In this document: one piece after another, positions 1 through 6,571 of the stretch
Position numbering within the stretch: the stretch's first letter is position 1
Layout of the letters: the number at the start of each line of letters is the position of its first letter
Source of the DNA: Rhodospirillales bacterium
GTDB lineage: Bacteria > Pseudomonadota > Alphaproteobacteria > Rhodospirillales > JAPHTL01
Direction: 5' to 3'
NCBI GenBank assembly: GCA_026193355.1
Contig: JAPHTL010000237.1
Location: forward strand, 1-15,412
Length of the DNA: 15,412 nt
Notes under the pieces: model-generated
The model's input: only the letters and a program-made list of their open reading frames with translations
Database searches by the model: none
What the model was told of the DNA's origin: nothing
Position numbers and translations under genes: made by a program

Positions 1-47
1 AGAGCAAGGGTGGAAAATCGCCGAAGGAAAAAGCAGGCTGAAAGGGT

Positions 48-1064
48 TCAGAATGCCCGTTCGATACAGAAATCAACAGCCTCGATCAGGGCCGCCTTAT
101 CCGGCCCGTCCTTGAAAATCCCCAGGGCGTCCCGAGCGATTGAGCCATAGTGGCGTGCGCGTTCCACCGTATCACGCAACGCGCCGTGTTTTTCCATCAG
201 AGCGCGGGCGTACTCCAGGTCGCCGTCGTTTTGATCCATATCTTCCAGTGTTCGCCGCCAGAAGGCCCGTTCCTCGTCGTTTCCCCTGCGGAAGGCGAGG
301 ATGACCGGGAGGGTGATCTTGCCGTCGAAGAAATCGTCGCCCACCGTCTTGCCCAGGGTGGCCTGCTTGGCCGAATAGTCCAGCATGTCGTCGATCAACT
401 GAAAGGCAATCCCGAGGTTCATGCCAAATGTTTCCAGCGCTTCTTCCTCGGCCGCGGGTCGGTCGGCGACGACTGCGCCGATGCGTGCGGCGGCGGCGAA
501 AAGCTGCGCCGTCTTGCTGGAGATCACGTCCAGATAGGTGGCCTCGCCGGTTTCCGTGTCGTTCGCCGTGATCAACTGAAGGACTTCGCCTTCCGCCAGA
601 ACGGACGAGGCGCGTGAGAGGATCGCCAGAACCTGAAGCGAACCGTCTGCGGTCATCAACTCGAAGGAACGGCTGAACAGGAAGTCGCCGACCAGAACGC
701 TGGCTTTGTTGCCCCAGATGGAATTGGCCGATTCCTTGCCGCGCCGAAGTTCGCTTTCGTCAACGACATCGTCGTGCAGCAAGGTCGCGGTGTGAATGAA
801 TTCAATACAGGCGGCCAGACCGTGGTGACGGTCGCCTTCGTATCCGCACATGCGCGCGGCGGCCAGGGTGATCATGGGGCGCAGACGCTTTCCGCCAGCG
901 GCGATCAGGTGTGCGGCCAACTGCGGGATGAGGGCGACGTCGCTCTGCATCCGCTCCATGATCAACCGGTTGACCTTCTGGATGTCTTCTTCGGTCAGCG
1001 CCACGAGGGCGTCAATCGACGGCTTTTTATCCCGTTTCCGGTCAAGATCAACGACAACGCCCAC
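48..1064 (-). CDS. ispB: Long-chain polyprenyl (octa-/decaprenyl) diphosphate synthase
   Basis: This enzyme condenses isopentenyl diphosphate onto an allylic diphosphate to build the all-trans side chain of ubiquinone, in the cytoplasm. The 338-residue protein has the class I trans-prenyltransferase landmarks: GGKRLRP at residues 57-63, the first Asp-rich motif DDVVD at 98-102 followed by RR, and the second Asp-rich motif DDMLD at 225-229. The residue five positions before the first motif is a small Ala (A93), as in synthases making long chains; whether the product is C40 or C50 cannot be read here. The open frame extends far upstream, but family similarity begins near residue 16 (PSIDALVAL). 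I chose the GTG at 1064 because GGAG lies 8 bases before it. It is divergent from the DUF2007 gene. The function is secure; the start and the gene symbol are less so. Confidence 0.92.
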   Translation of the reverse strand: MGVVVDLDRKRDKKPSIDALVALTEEDIQKVNRLIMERMQSDVALIPQLAAHLIAAGGKRLRPMITLAAARMCGYEGDRHHGLAACIEFIHTATLLHDDVVDESELRRGKESANSIWGNKASVLVGDFLFSRSFELMTADGSLQVLAILSRASSVLAEGEVLQLITANDTETGEATYLDVISSKTAQLFAAAARIGAVVADRPAAEEEALETFGMNLGIAFQLIDDMLDYSAKQATLGKTVGDDFFDGKITLPVILAFRRGNDEERAFWRRTLEDMDQNDGDLEYARALMEKHGALRDTVERARHYGSIARDALGIFKDGPDKAALIEAVDFCIERAF

Positions 1065-1072
1065 GCAGAGTG

Positions 1073-1076
1073 CTCC
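1073..1076 (-). promoter_or_regulatory. Ribosome binding site fixing the GTG start of the polyprenyl synthase
   Basis: GGAG on the minus strand sits 8 bases before the GTG at 1064. No ATG lies between it and the conserved part of the protein in that frame. A run of eight Ts (minus strand, 1078-1085) lies just upstream of it. Confidence 0.55.
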
Positions 1077-1268
1077 GAAAAAAAACCAGTCCGTGTCCCA
1101 GGCCTCGACACATATAGCGACGGTCGCGTGTTTCCCGCGATCCAGCGTGTCTTGACCTCCCCCGGTGACGGGTGGAGCATAGGGGGCTGTGTGCCATGGG
1201 GTCAAGAAAAGGCGCGCAGGCCGCAACGCCTGACCCGAAGGGCAGGGTCCAAAGGAGGAAAAGGACGG

Positions 1269-1505
1269 ATGAGGGAACTGCTGCGCAGCAACGATGCCGT
1301 CCTGCTGTCCTGGCTTTCCGCCCGCTTCGCCGCGGAGGGGATAAGGGCGCATGTCTTCGATACCCATGCCAGTATCATGGAGGGCAGTATTTCGGCGATA
1401 CCGCGCCGGGTGATGGTTGCCGAGGAGGATTTTTTGCGGGCCGAGCGCATTCTTGACGAAAAGGGGATCGTTCCTGTGCGGAACGAGGAAGGCGGTTTGC
1501 CATGA
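1269..1505 (+). CDS. DUF2007 family small protein
   Basis: This is a 78-residue soluble protein resembling the DUF2007 family (putative signal-transducing proteins with a small alpha/beta fold like regulatory PII-type domains). The N-terminal part (LLRSNDAVLLSWLSARFAAEGI, about residues 4-25) and the ending RVMVAEEDFLRAERIL (about 47-62) fit that family, in which an element acting on neighbouring residues picks out 'which paralogue is active'; the molecular role is not established. The ATG at 1269 is preceded by a full AGGAGG at 1253-1258, with 10 bases between. Its TGA overlaps the ATG of the next gene (ATGA), so the two are probably translationally coupled. A longer frame open upstream to 774 crosses the divergent prenyl synthase gene and is a shadow. 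Confidence 0.8.
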   Translation: MRELLRSNDAVLLSWLSARFAAEGIRAHVFDTHASIMEGSISAIPRRVMVAEEDFLRAERILDEKGIVPVRNEEGGLP

Positions 1506-2260
1506 GCGCTGCGGTCGAAGCAGAAGAATTAGCAGGGGCGCGCGAGGATACGTTGCTGGGTGGCCGCGTACGGCTGCTGCAACCCGTGGCGGGCTATCGT
1601 GCGGCCATCGATCCCGTTCTGCTGGCCGCCGCCGTTCCGGCGAAGGACGGGCAGTTGGTGCTTGATGTCGGCCTCGGGGTCGGCGCGGCGGCCCTGTGTC
1701 TTGCCTCTCGTTGCTCTGGTGTGCGGGTGACGGGCATTGAAATCCAACCCGAATTGGCCGCACTGGCCCGCAATAACGCAGAACTGAATGAGGTTTCGGG
1801 CCGGGTCGAGGTCGTCGTAGGCGATATCGTCGACCCGCCTGAATCGCTGAGACCGGATTCTTTCGATCATGTGATGACCAATCCGCCCTATCAGGAGGCC
1901 GGGCGCGGCAATGTTCCGCCTGTGGCTTCCAAGGCGGCGGCCAATGTCGAAGGTGATGCCGATCTGCAGGAGTGGATAAAATTTTGCGTCTCGATGGTGC
2001 GCTCAAGGGGGAGCATTACGATCATTCATCGGGCCGATCGTCTGGACGCCATTCTGGCCTGCCTGTCGGGCCGTGTGGGCGAAGTCGTTATCACACCCCT
2101 CTGGCCGGGTCCGGAAAAGGCGGCACGGCGCGTTATCGTTCGGGGGCGCAAGGGGGTCAAAACACCGCTGACACTATCGCCGGGCCTGATCCTTCATACA
2201 GCGGACGGCGGTTATACGGATACGGCGGAAGCCATCCTCAGGGACGGCGTCGGCCTTTAG
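1502..2260 (+). CDS. TrmN6-like N6-adenine methyltransferase (tRNA1(Val)-type)
   Basis: This 252-residue Rossmann-fold, SAM-dependent methyltransferase resembles the COG4123 group, whose E. coli member TrmN6 (YfiC) methylates A37 of tRNA1(Val). Visible motifs are the SAM-binding loop LDVGLGVGAAAL (54-65), the acidic ribose-binding E80 in GIEIQ, D108 in VVGDIV, and the catalytic NPPY at 127-130, which is typical of enzymes that methylate exocyclic amines of bases. The N-terminal GYRAAIDPVLLAAAV (31-45) is also characteristic of the group. Its ATG overlaps the stop of the DUF2007 gene, and the S49 peptidase follows after 26 bases. The substrate (tRNA, rRNA or protein glutamine) is inferred from the family, not shown. 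Confidence 0.85.
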   Translation: MSAAVEAEELAGAREDTLLGGRVRLLQPVAGYRAAIDPVLLAAAVPAKDGQLVLDVGLGVGAAALCLASRCSGVRVTGIEIQPELAALARNNAELNEVSGRVEVVVGDIVDPPESLRPDSFDHVMTNPPYQEAGRGNVPPVASKAAANVEGDADLQEWIKFCVSMVRSRGSITIIHRADRLDAILACLSGRVGEVVITPLWPGPEKAARRVIVRGRKGVKTPLTLSPGLILHTADGGYTDTAEAILRDGVGL

Positions 2261-2286
2261 GCAGAAACAGGAACGGAGGATCAAGG

Positions 2287-3156
2287 ATGTACGGCACCCG
2301 GCTTCACAGGATGTTCGCGGCCCTGCCTCTGGGGTGGGTGGGGGAGCCGCCGCCGCTGGTACCCGTCGTCAGGCTGAACGGGGTTATCGGCCAGATGGGC
2401 CCCCTGCGCGGCGGGATCACCCTGCAAGCTGTTGCCCCCGCGCTGAAACGGGCCTTTGATGTTCCGAACCTTGCCGCCGTGGCGCTGGCGATTAATTCGC
2501 CGGGCGGCTCGGCGGTGCAATCGGCCCTGATCGCCGGGCGAATTCGCGCGCTGGCCAACGAAAAGGGCGTCCCCGTCCATGCCTTTGTCGAGGATGTCGC
2601 GGCATCGGGTGGATACTGGCTGGCCTGTGCGGCGGATGAGATCCACGCAATGCCGGCCTCGATCGTGGGATCGATCGGCGTCATCACCGCCGGTTTCGGC
2701 CTGACCGACCTTCTGGCGCGTTATGGCATCGAACGGCGCGTCTACACGGCGGGGGAGCGCAAGGGCATGCTGGATCCCTTCCAGCCCGAGAACCCCGATC
2801 ATGTGAAGCGCCTGAAGGCCTTGCAGGCGGAAATTCATGATGATTTCAAGGCGTTCGTCCGCGATCGCCGGGGAACAAAACTTGTGGGCAATGAAAAGGA
2901 TCTTTTCAGCGGCGAATTCTGGGGCGGTCGCCGTGGGTTGGAACTGGGGCTGATCGACGGGATAGGCGATTTGCGCAGCGTGATGCGTGAAACCTTTGGC
3001 GAAAAGGTGAAACTGCCGATTATTGAATCCCCCCGGTCGTGGTGGCAGCGGCGTATCCCTTTCGGGGGCGGGAACAGCAACATTGGCGCGGCATGGGGGG
3101 CGGGCCTGCTTGCCGCCGCCGAGGAACGCCTTTTGTGGAATCGCTACGGGCTTTAG
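2287..3156 (+). CDS. S49 family serine peptidase (SppA/SohB-like)
   Basis: This 289-residue, single-domain member of the S49 family uses a Ser/Lys dyad to cut residual signal peptides or other membrane-derived peptides. The likely nucleophile is S107 in VAASGGY and the general base K159 in GERKG. The 52-residue separation equals that of the short Bacillus subtilis SppA (S147/K199, from memory). INSPGGS (69-75) supplies the oxyanion strand, and GSIGVI (128-133) is another family motif. Unlike classical SppA there is no clear signal peptide or transmembrane helix at the N-terminus; residues 10-18 are only mildly hydrophobic. GGAGG at 2275-2279 lies 7 bases before the ATG, which settles the start. 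It is probably the last gene of the cluster starting at 1269. The family call is secure; substrate and location are unknown. Confidence 0.9.
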   Translation: MYGTRLHRMFAALPLGWVGEPPPLVPVVRLNGVIGQMGPLRGGITLQAVAPALKRAFDVPNLAAVALAINSPGGSAVQSALIAGRIRALANEKGVPVHAFVEDVAASGGYWLACAADEIHAMPASIVGSIGVITAGFGLTDLLARYGIERRVYTAGERKGMLDPFQPENPDHVKRLKALQAEIHDDFKAFVRDRRGTKLVGNEKDLFSGEFWGGRRGLELGLIDGIGDLRSVMRETFGEKVKLPIIESPRSWWQRRIPFGGGNSNIGAAWGAGLLAAAEERLLWNRYGL

Positions 3157-3192
3157 GTCGAGTCGTTTTGATGCGATAAAGATGAAATCTGG

Positions 3193-3213
3193 CGGCTTGT
3201 CGTGGACAAGCCG
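3193..3213. repeat. Perfect 9-bp inverted repeat (hairpin) between the S49 and four-cysteine genes
   Basis: CGGCTTGTC and GACAAGCCG form a perfect 9-bp stem around a 3-base GTG loop. No T-run follows on either strand, so it is not a standard intrinsic terminator. It lies 36 bases after the S49 stop and 25 bases before the next start. It could be a transcript-end stabiliser, a weak terminator or an operator-like palindrome. Confidence 0.55.
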
Positions 3214-3238
3214 GGAATCAGGTTCTAAAAAGGCGACC

Positions 3239-3502
3239 ATGTTCGGAATTCTCAACCCCACAAAACTGCTTGTCACCGCCGCGATCGTTCTGGCGATCTG
3301 GTACGGATTCAAGTGGATTGGTCGCCTGCAACAGGACCGCAAGGAAGCGGCAAAGGTTGGAAAACGCGCCGATTCCGCGGCCTCGAAGAAGGCTGCTGGG
3401 CCGACGACCGAGGATCTGATCCGTTGTCGGGTGTGCGGCGATTACGTCCCGTCCGAACGCGCCGTTTCGTGCGGACGCCCCGATTGTCCGTATCCGGGCT
3501 GA
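3239..3502 (+). CDS. Small membrane-anchored protein with four cysteines (PP0621-like)
   Basis: This 87-residue protein has one N-terminal transmembrane helix (about residues 8-28) and a positively charged linker rich in Lys, Arg and Ala (33-55). A C-terminal tail carries C63-x2-C66 and C78-x4-C83, which could bind one zinc ion as a small ribbon. The layout of one helix followed by a short Cys motif with 'RCxxCGxxVPxxxAV' resembles the PP0621 family of uncharacterised proteins. With the N-terminal helix and the following basic residues, the tail is probably cytoplasmic. The ATG at 3239 has a weak AAGG at 3230-3233. A longer frame reaching back to 3023 overlaps the S49 gene and lacks support. 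A separate promoter precedes glyQ downstream, so it need not be co-transcribed with it. The function is unknown. Confidence 0.75.
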   Translation: MFGILNPTKLLVTAAIVLAIWYGFKWIGRLQQDRKEAAKVGKRADSAASKKAAGPTTEDLIRCRVCGDYVPSERAVSCGRPDCPYPG

Positions 3503-3530
3503 TTTAGCTTTCTTTCCGACACCACTTTCC

Positions 3531-3560
3531 TTGACCCCGCTCGGGCCGCGCGGGTATCTT
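3531..3560 (+). promoter_or_regulatory. Probable sigma70-type promoter of glyQ-glyS-ppdK
   Basis: TTGACC (3531-3536, 5 of 6 consensus bases) is separated by 18 bases from TATCTT (3555-3560, 4 of 6). A transcript would begin near 3567, leaving a leader of about 29 bases before the preferred glyQ start at 3596. Confidence 0.5.
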
Positions 3561-3595
3561 CGCCGCACCGCAACAAAATGGGGAACGCCGGGGAT

Positions 3596-4480
3596 ATGGG
3601 CGCCGCTTCACGGAAGTCCACCAGCTTTCAATCGCTGATTCTGACGCTGCAATCCTTCTGGGCCGAGAAGGGGTGCGTCATCCTGCAACCCGTGGACATG
3701 GAAGTGGGTGCAGGAACGTTCCACGCTGCGACCACGCTGCGCGCGCTGGGGCCGGAGGCATGGAAGACCGCCTATGTCCAGCCATCGCGCCGCCCCACCG
3801 ATGGCCGCTACGGGGAAAATCCCAACCGGTTGCAGCACTATTACCAGTTTCAGGTTCTTCTCAAACCATCGCCGCCCGACGTGCAGGACCTGTACCTGCA
3901 AAGCCTCGCCGCGCTGGGCATCGATTCGGGCAAGCATGACATCCGTTTTGTCGAAGACGATTGGGAAAGCCCGACGCTTGGCGCCTGGGGGCTGGGCTGG
4001 GAGGTCTGGTGCGACGGGATGGAGGTCACGCAGTTCACCTACTTCCAGCAGGTCGGCGGGTTTGAGTGCAATCCCGTCGCCGCCGAACTGACCTACGGAC
4101 TGGAACGTCTGGCCATGTACATCCAGGGGGTCGAGAACGTCTACGACCTGGACTGGAACGGCGAGGGGTTCACCTACGGCGACGTGTTCTTGCAGAACGA
4201 GCGCGAGCAATCGGCCTTCAACTTCGAACATGCCGACACCGATATCCTGTTCCGCCATTTCGAGGACGCGGAAAGCCAGTGCAAGAAGCTGCTGGTGCTG
4301 GACAAGCCGCTGGCCCTGCCCGCCTATGAGCAGTGCATCAAGGCCAGCCATCTTTTCAATCTGCTGGACGCGCGCGGGGTCATCTCGGTGACCGAACGCG
4401 CCGCCTATATCGGTCGGGTGCGGGCACTGGCCAAGGGTTCGTGCGAAGCCTGGTTGCGCTCCCGCGGGCATGAGGCATAA
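3596..4480 (+). CDS. glyQ: Glycyl-tRNA synthetase alpha subunit
   Basis: This is the catalytic subunit of the bacterial two-subunit (alpha2beta2) class II glycyl-tRNA synthetase, which activates glycine with ATP for transfer to tRNA(Gly). The 294-residue length is typical. Family signatures are clear: FWAEKGCVILQPVDMEVGAG (21-40) and the motif 2 region from VQPSRRPTDGRYGENPN (61-77) through HYYQFQVLLKPSP. Further on are GWEVWCDGMEVTQFTYFQQ and the motif 3 stretch ELTYGLERLAMY. An ATG at 3578 in the same frame would add six residues, but it has no ribosome binding site and would lie about 11 bases from the predicted transcript start. The ATG at 3596 has GGGGAA at 3580-3585 and gives the usual N-terminus. 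glyS follows 4 bases after the stop. Confidence 0.97.
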   Translation: MGAASRKSTSFQSLILTLQSFWAEKGCVILQPVDMEVGAGTFHAATTLRALGPEAWKTAYVQPSRRPTDGRYGENPNRLQHYYQFQVLLKPSPPDVQDLYLQSLAALGIDSGKHDIRFVEDDWESPTLGAWGLGWEVWCDGMEVTQFTYFQQVGGFECNPVAAELTYGLERLAMYIQGVENVYDLDWNGEGFTYGDVFLQNEREQSAFNFEHADTDILFRHFEDAESQCKKLLVLDKPLALPAYEQCIKASHLFNLLDARGVISVTERAAYIGRVRALAKGSCEAWLRSRGHEA

Positions 4481-4484
4481 GGCC

Positions 4485-6548
4485 ATGGCTGAACTTCTGA
4501 TCGAACTGTTTTCCGAGGAAATCCCCGCCCGCATGCAGGGGCGCGCCACCGACGACCTGAAGCGCCTTGTCTGCGAAGGGCTGAAGGGTGCGGGGCTGGA
4601 ATTCACCAAGGCCGAATCCTATGTCACACCGCGCCGCCTTGTGCTGGTGATCGACGGCCTGCCCGAAGCCTCGCCCGATATTTCCGAGGAACGTCGCGGC
4701 CCCCGCGCCGATGCGCCGGAAAAGGCCTTGCAGGGTTTCCTCGGCTCCACCGGGCTGACGCTGGATCAGTGCGAAAAGCGCGATACCGGCAAGGGCGAAT
4801 TCTGGTTCGCGGTGATCGAAAAGAAGGGCGCGAAAACGGCGGAGATCCTGCCGGGTCTTCTTGAAAAGGCCTTCGCCGACCTGCCGTGGCCGAAATCCAT
4901 GCGCTGGGGCAGCAACGATCTGCGCTGGGTGCGGCCGTTGCATTCCATCCTCTGCCTGTTCGGCGGCGCGGTTGTGCCGTTGACGTTCGGTCCCATCACG
5001 TCCGGCGATGCGACCCGCGGCCATCGTTTCATGGCGCCCGGTTCATTTGCCGTGAAGGACTTCGCCGATTACCGCGACAGGCTGCGCAAGGCCTTTGTCA
5101 TCATCGATCCCGCGGAACGCAGGACGATCATCGCCGAAGGCGCGGCGAAGCTGGCCAAGGCCGAGGGCCTGACAGTGCGCGAAGACGAAGGGCTGCTTAA
5201 CGAGGTCGCCGGTCTGGTCGAATGGCCGGTTCCCCTGATGGGCCGCATCGACGACGCCTTCATGGCGGTGCCGTCCGAGGTGCTGGTGACCTCCATGCGC
5301 GCGCACCAGAAATATTTCTCCTGCCTCGACGCGAACGGCAAGCTGGCGTCGCGCTTCATCGTCATCGCCAACCGCGAGGGCGAGGGTGGCAACGACGCCA
5401 TCGTGGCGGGGAATGAACGTGTGCTGCGCGCCCGTCTGTCCGATGCCCGGTTCTTCTGGGATCAGGATCACAAACAGCCGCTGGAGGCCCTCGCCCCGCG
5501 CCTGGCCGACATGGTGTTCCATGCAAAGCTGGGCACTACCAGCGACAAGGTGACGCGTATCGGCGCGCTGGCGCAGGCCCTGTGTGCATTCATCCCCGGC
5601 GCGGATAAGGCGAAGGCGGCGCGGGCGGCGGAGCTGTGCAAGGCTGATCTGGTCAGCGGCATGGTTGGCGAATTCCCCGAGGTGCAGGGCATCATGGGCC
5701 GCTACTACGCGCTGGACGGGGGTGAGGACGCGAATGTCGCAAATGCCATCGCTGAACACTACGCGCCGCAGGGGCCGAACGATGATTGCCCAACCGCGCC
5801 GGTCAGTGTTGCACTGGCGCTTGCCGACAAGATCGACACGCTGGTCGGGTTCTGGACCATCGACGAAAAGCCGACCGGATCGAAGGACCCGTTTGCATTA
5901 AGACGCGCCGCTCTGGGCATCATTCGCCTGATCGTCGAGAACAGGCTGCGGCTGCCTTTGCTCAAAACCTTCGATAATGCACTTTCTGGCTATTCGATGA
6001 ATGTCGATGATGCGACGCTCCGGCAGGATCTCATCGCTTTCTTCGCCGACCGCCTCAAGGTGCACCTGAAGGAACAGGGGGTTCGCCATGACCTGATCGA
6101 CGCCGTGTTCTCGCTGGGTGGAGAAGACGACATCCTGCGCCTGCTGGCCCGTGTCGAGGCGCTGAAAAATTTCCTCGATACCGACGACGGCGGCAATCTG
6201 CTGGTCGCCTACCGCCGCGCCGCCAACATCGTGCGCATCGAGGAAAAGAAGGACGGCGCGCGCTATGACGATGCGCCGGACGCGGGTGTTCTTCAACAGG
6301 CCGAAGAAAAGGCCCTGTTCGATGGTTTGTCCACCGCTGGCGAGTCGATCACCGCGGCCATCAGGGAAGAACGTTTCGCCGATGCGATGACGGCGCTGGC
6401 CGGGCTGCGCGCGCCGGTCGATGCCTTCTTCGACAAGGTGACGGTGAACTGCGACGATGCGGAACTGCGGAAAAACCGTCTGCGCCTTCTGGCGCGGATC
6501 GGGGCGGCCTTGGGCGATGTCGCAGACTTTTCAAAAATCGAAGGTTAA
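4485..6548 (+). CDS. glyS: Glycyl-tRNA synthetase beta subunit
   Basis: The beta subunit partners GlyQ and contributes tRNA(Gly) recognition, including the anticodon. The 687-residue protein matches the family's usual length. It opens with the typical LLIELFSEEIPARM (4-17). Family blocks include YVTPRRL (46-52), FLGSTG (85-90), MRAHQKYF (271-278), NERVLRARLSDARFFW (310-325) and FHAKLGTTSDKVTRI (345-359); the last marks the HD-like core. The C-terminal third resembles the DALR-type anticodon-binding domain. I prefer the ATG at 4485 to the in-frame ATG at 4470, which overlaps glyQ and adds five non-conserved residues; TGAGG at 4471-4475 lies 9 bases before 4485. The gene is co-transcribed with glyQ, and ppdK starts 23 bases after its stop. 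Confidence 0.97.
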   Translation: MAELLIELFSEEIPARMQGRATDDLKRLVCEGLKGAGLEFTKAESYVTPRRLVLVIDGLPEASPDISEERRGPRADAPEKALQGFLGSTGLTLDQCEKRDTGKGEFWFAVIEKKGAKTAEILPGLLEKAFADLPWPKSMRWGSNDLRWVRPLHSILCLFGGAVVPLTFGPITSGDATRGHRFMAPGSFAVKDFADYRDRLRKAFVIIDPAERRTIIAEGAAKLAKAEGLTVREDEGLLNEVAGLVEWPVPLMGRIDDAFMAVPSEVLVTSMRAHQKYFSCLDANGKLASRFIVIANREGEGGNDAIVAGNERVLRARLSDARFFWDQDHKQPLEALAPRLADMVFHAKLGTTSDKVTRIGALAQALCAFIPGADKAKAARAAELCKADLVSGMVGEFPEVQGIMGRYYALDGGEDANVANAIAEHYAPQGPNDDCPTAPVSVALALADKIDTLVGFWTIDEKPTGSKDPFALRRAALGIIRLIVENRLRLPLLKTFDNALSGYSMNVDDATLRQDLIAFFADRLKVHLKEQGVRHDLIDAVFSLGGEDDILRLLARVEALKNFLDTDDGGNLLVAYRRAANIVRIEEKKDGARYDDAPDAGVLQQAEEKALFDGLSTAGESITAAIREERFADAMTALAGLRAPVDAFFDKVTVNCDDAELRKNRLRLLARIGAALGDVADFSKIEG

Positions 6549-6571
6549 GGAAGAAAAAGGGGAACGGGGTC

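Noticed and set aside
1152..1181. TTGACC before the DUF2007 gene as a -35 element
   Set aside because: No acceptable -10 hexamer lies at 16-19 bases; the best match (CATAGG) is 20 bases away with only three matching bases.
1065..2006. Upstream extension of the polyprenyl synthase frame to a 652-residue protein
   Set aside because: The extra 314 residues are Pro/Arg-rich, match nothing, and run antisense through the DUF2007 gene and into the methyltransferase gene.
2281..3342. 353-codon minus-strand frame opposite the S49 peptidase
   Set aside because: The plus-strand frame has catalytic motifs and a good ribosome binding site; the antisense product is low-complexity with no domain.
3608..4609. 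333-codon minus-strand frame opposite glyQ
   Set aside because: It is a shadow of the highly conserved glyQ gene, and no family is recognisable.
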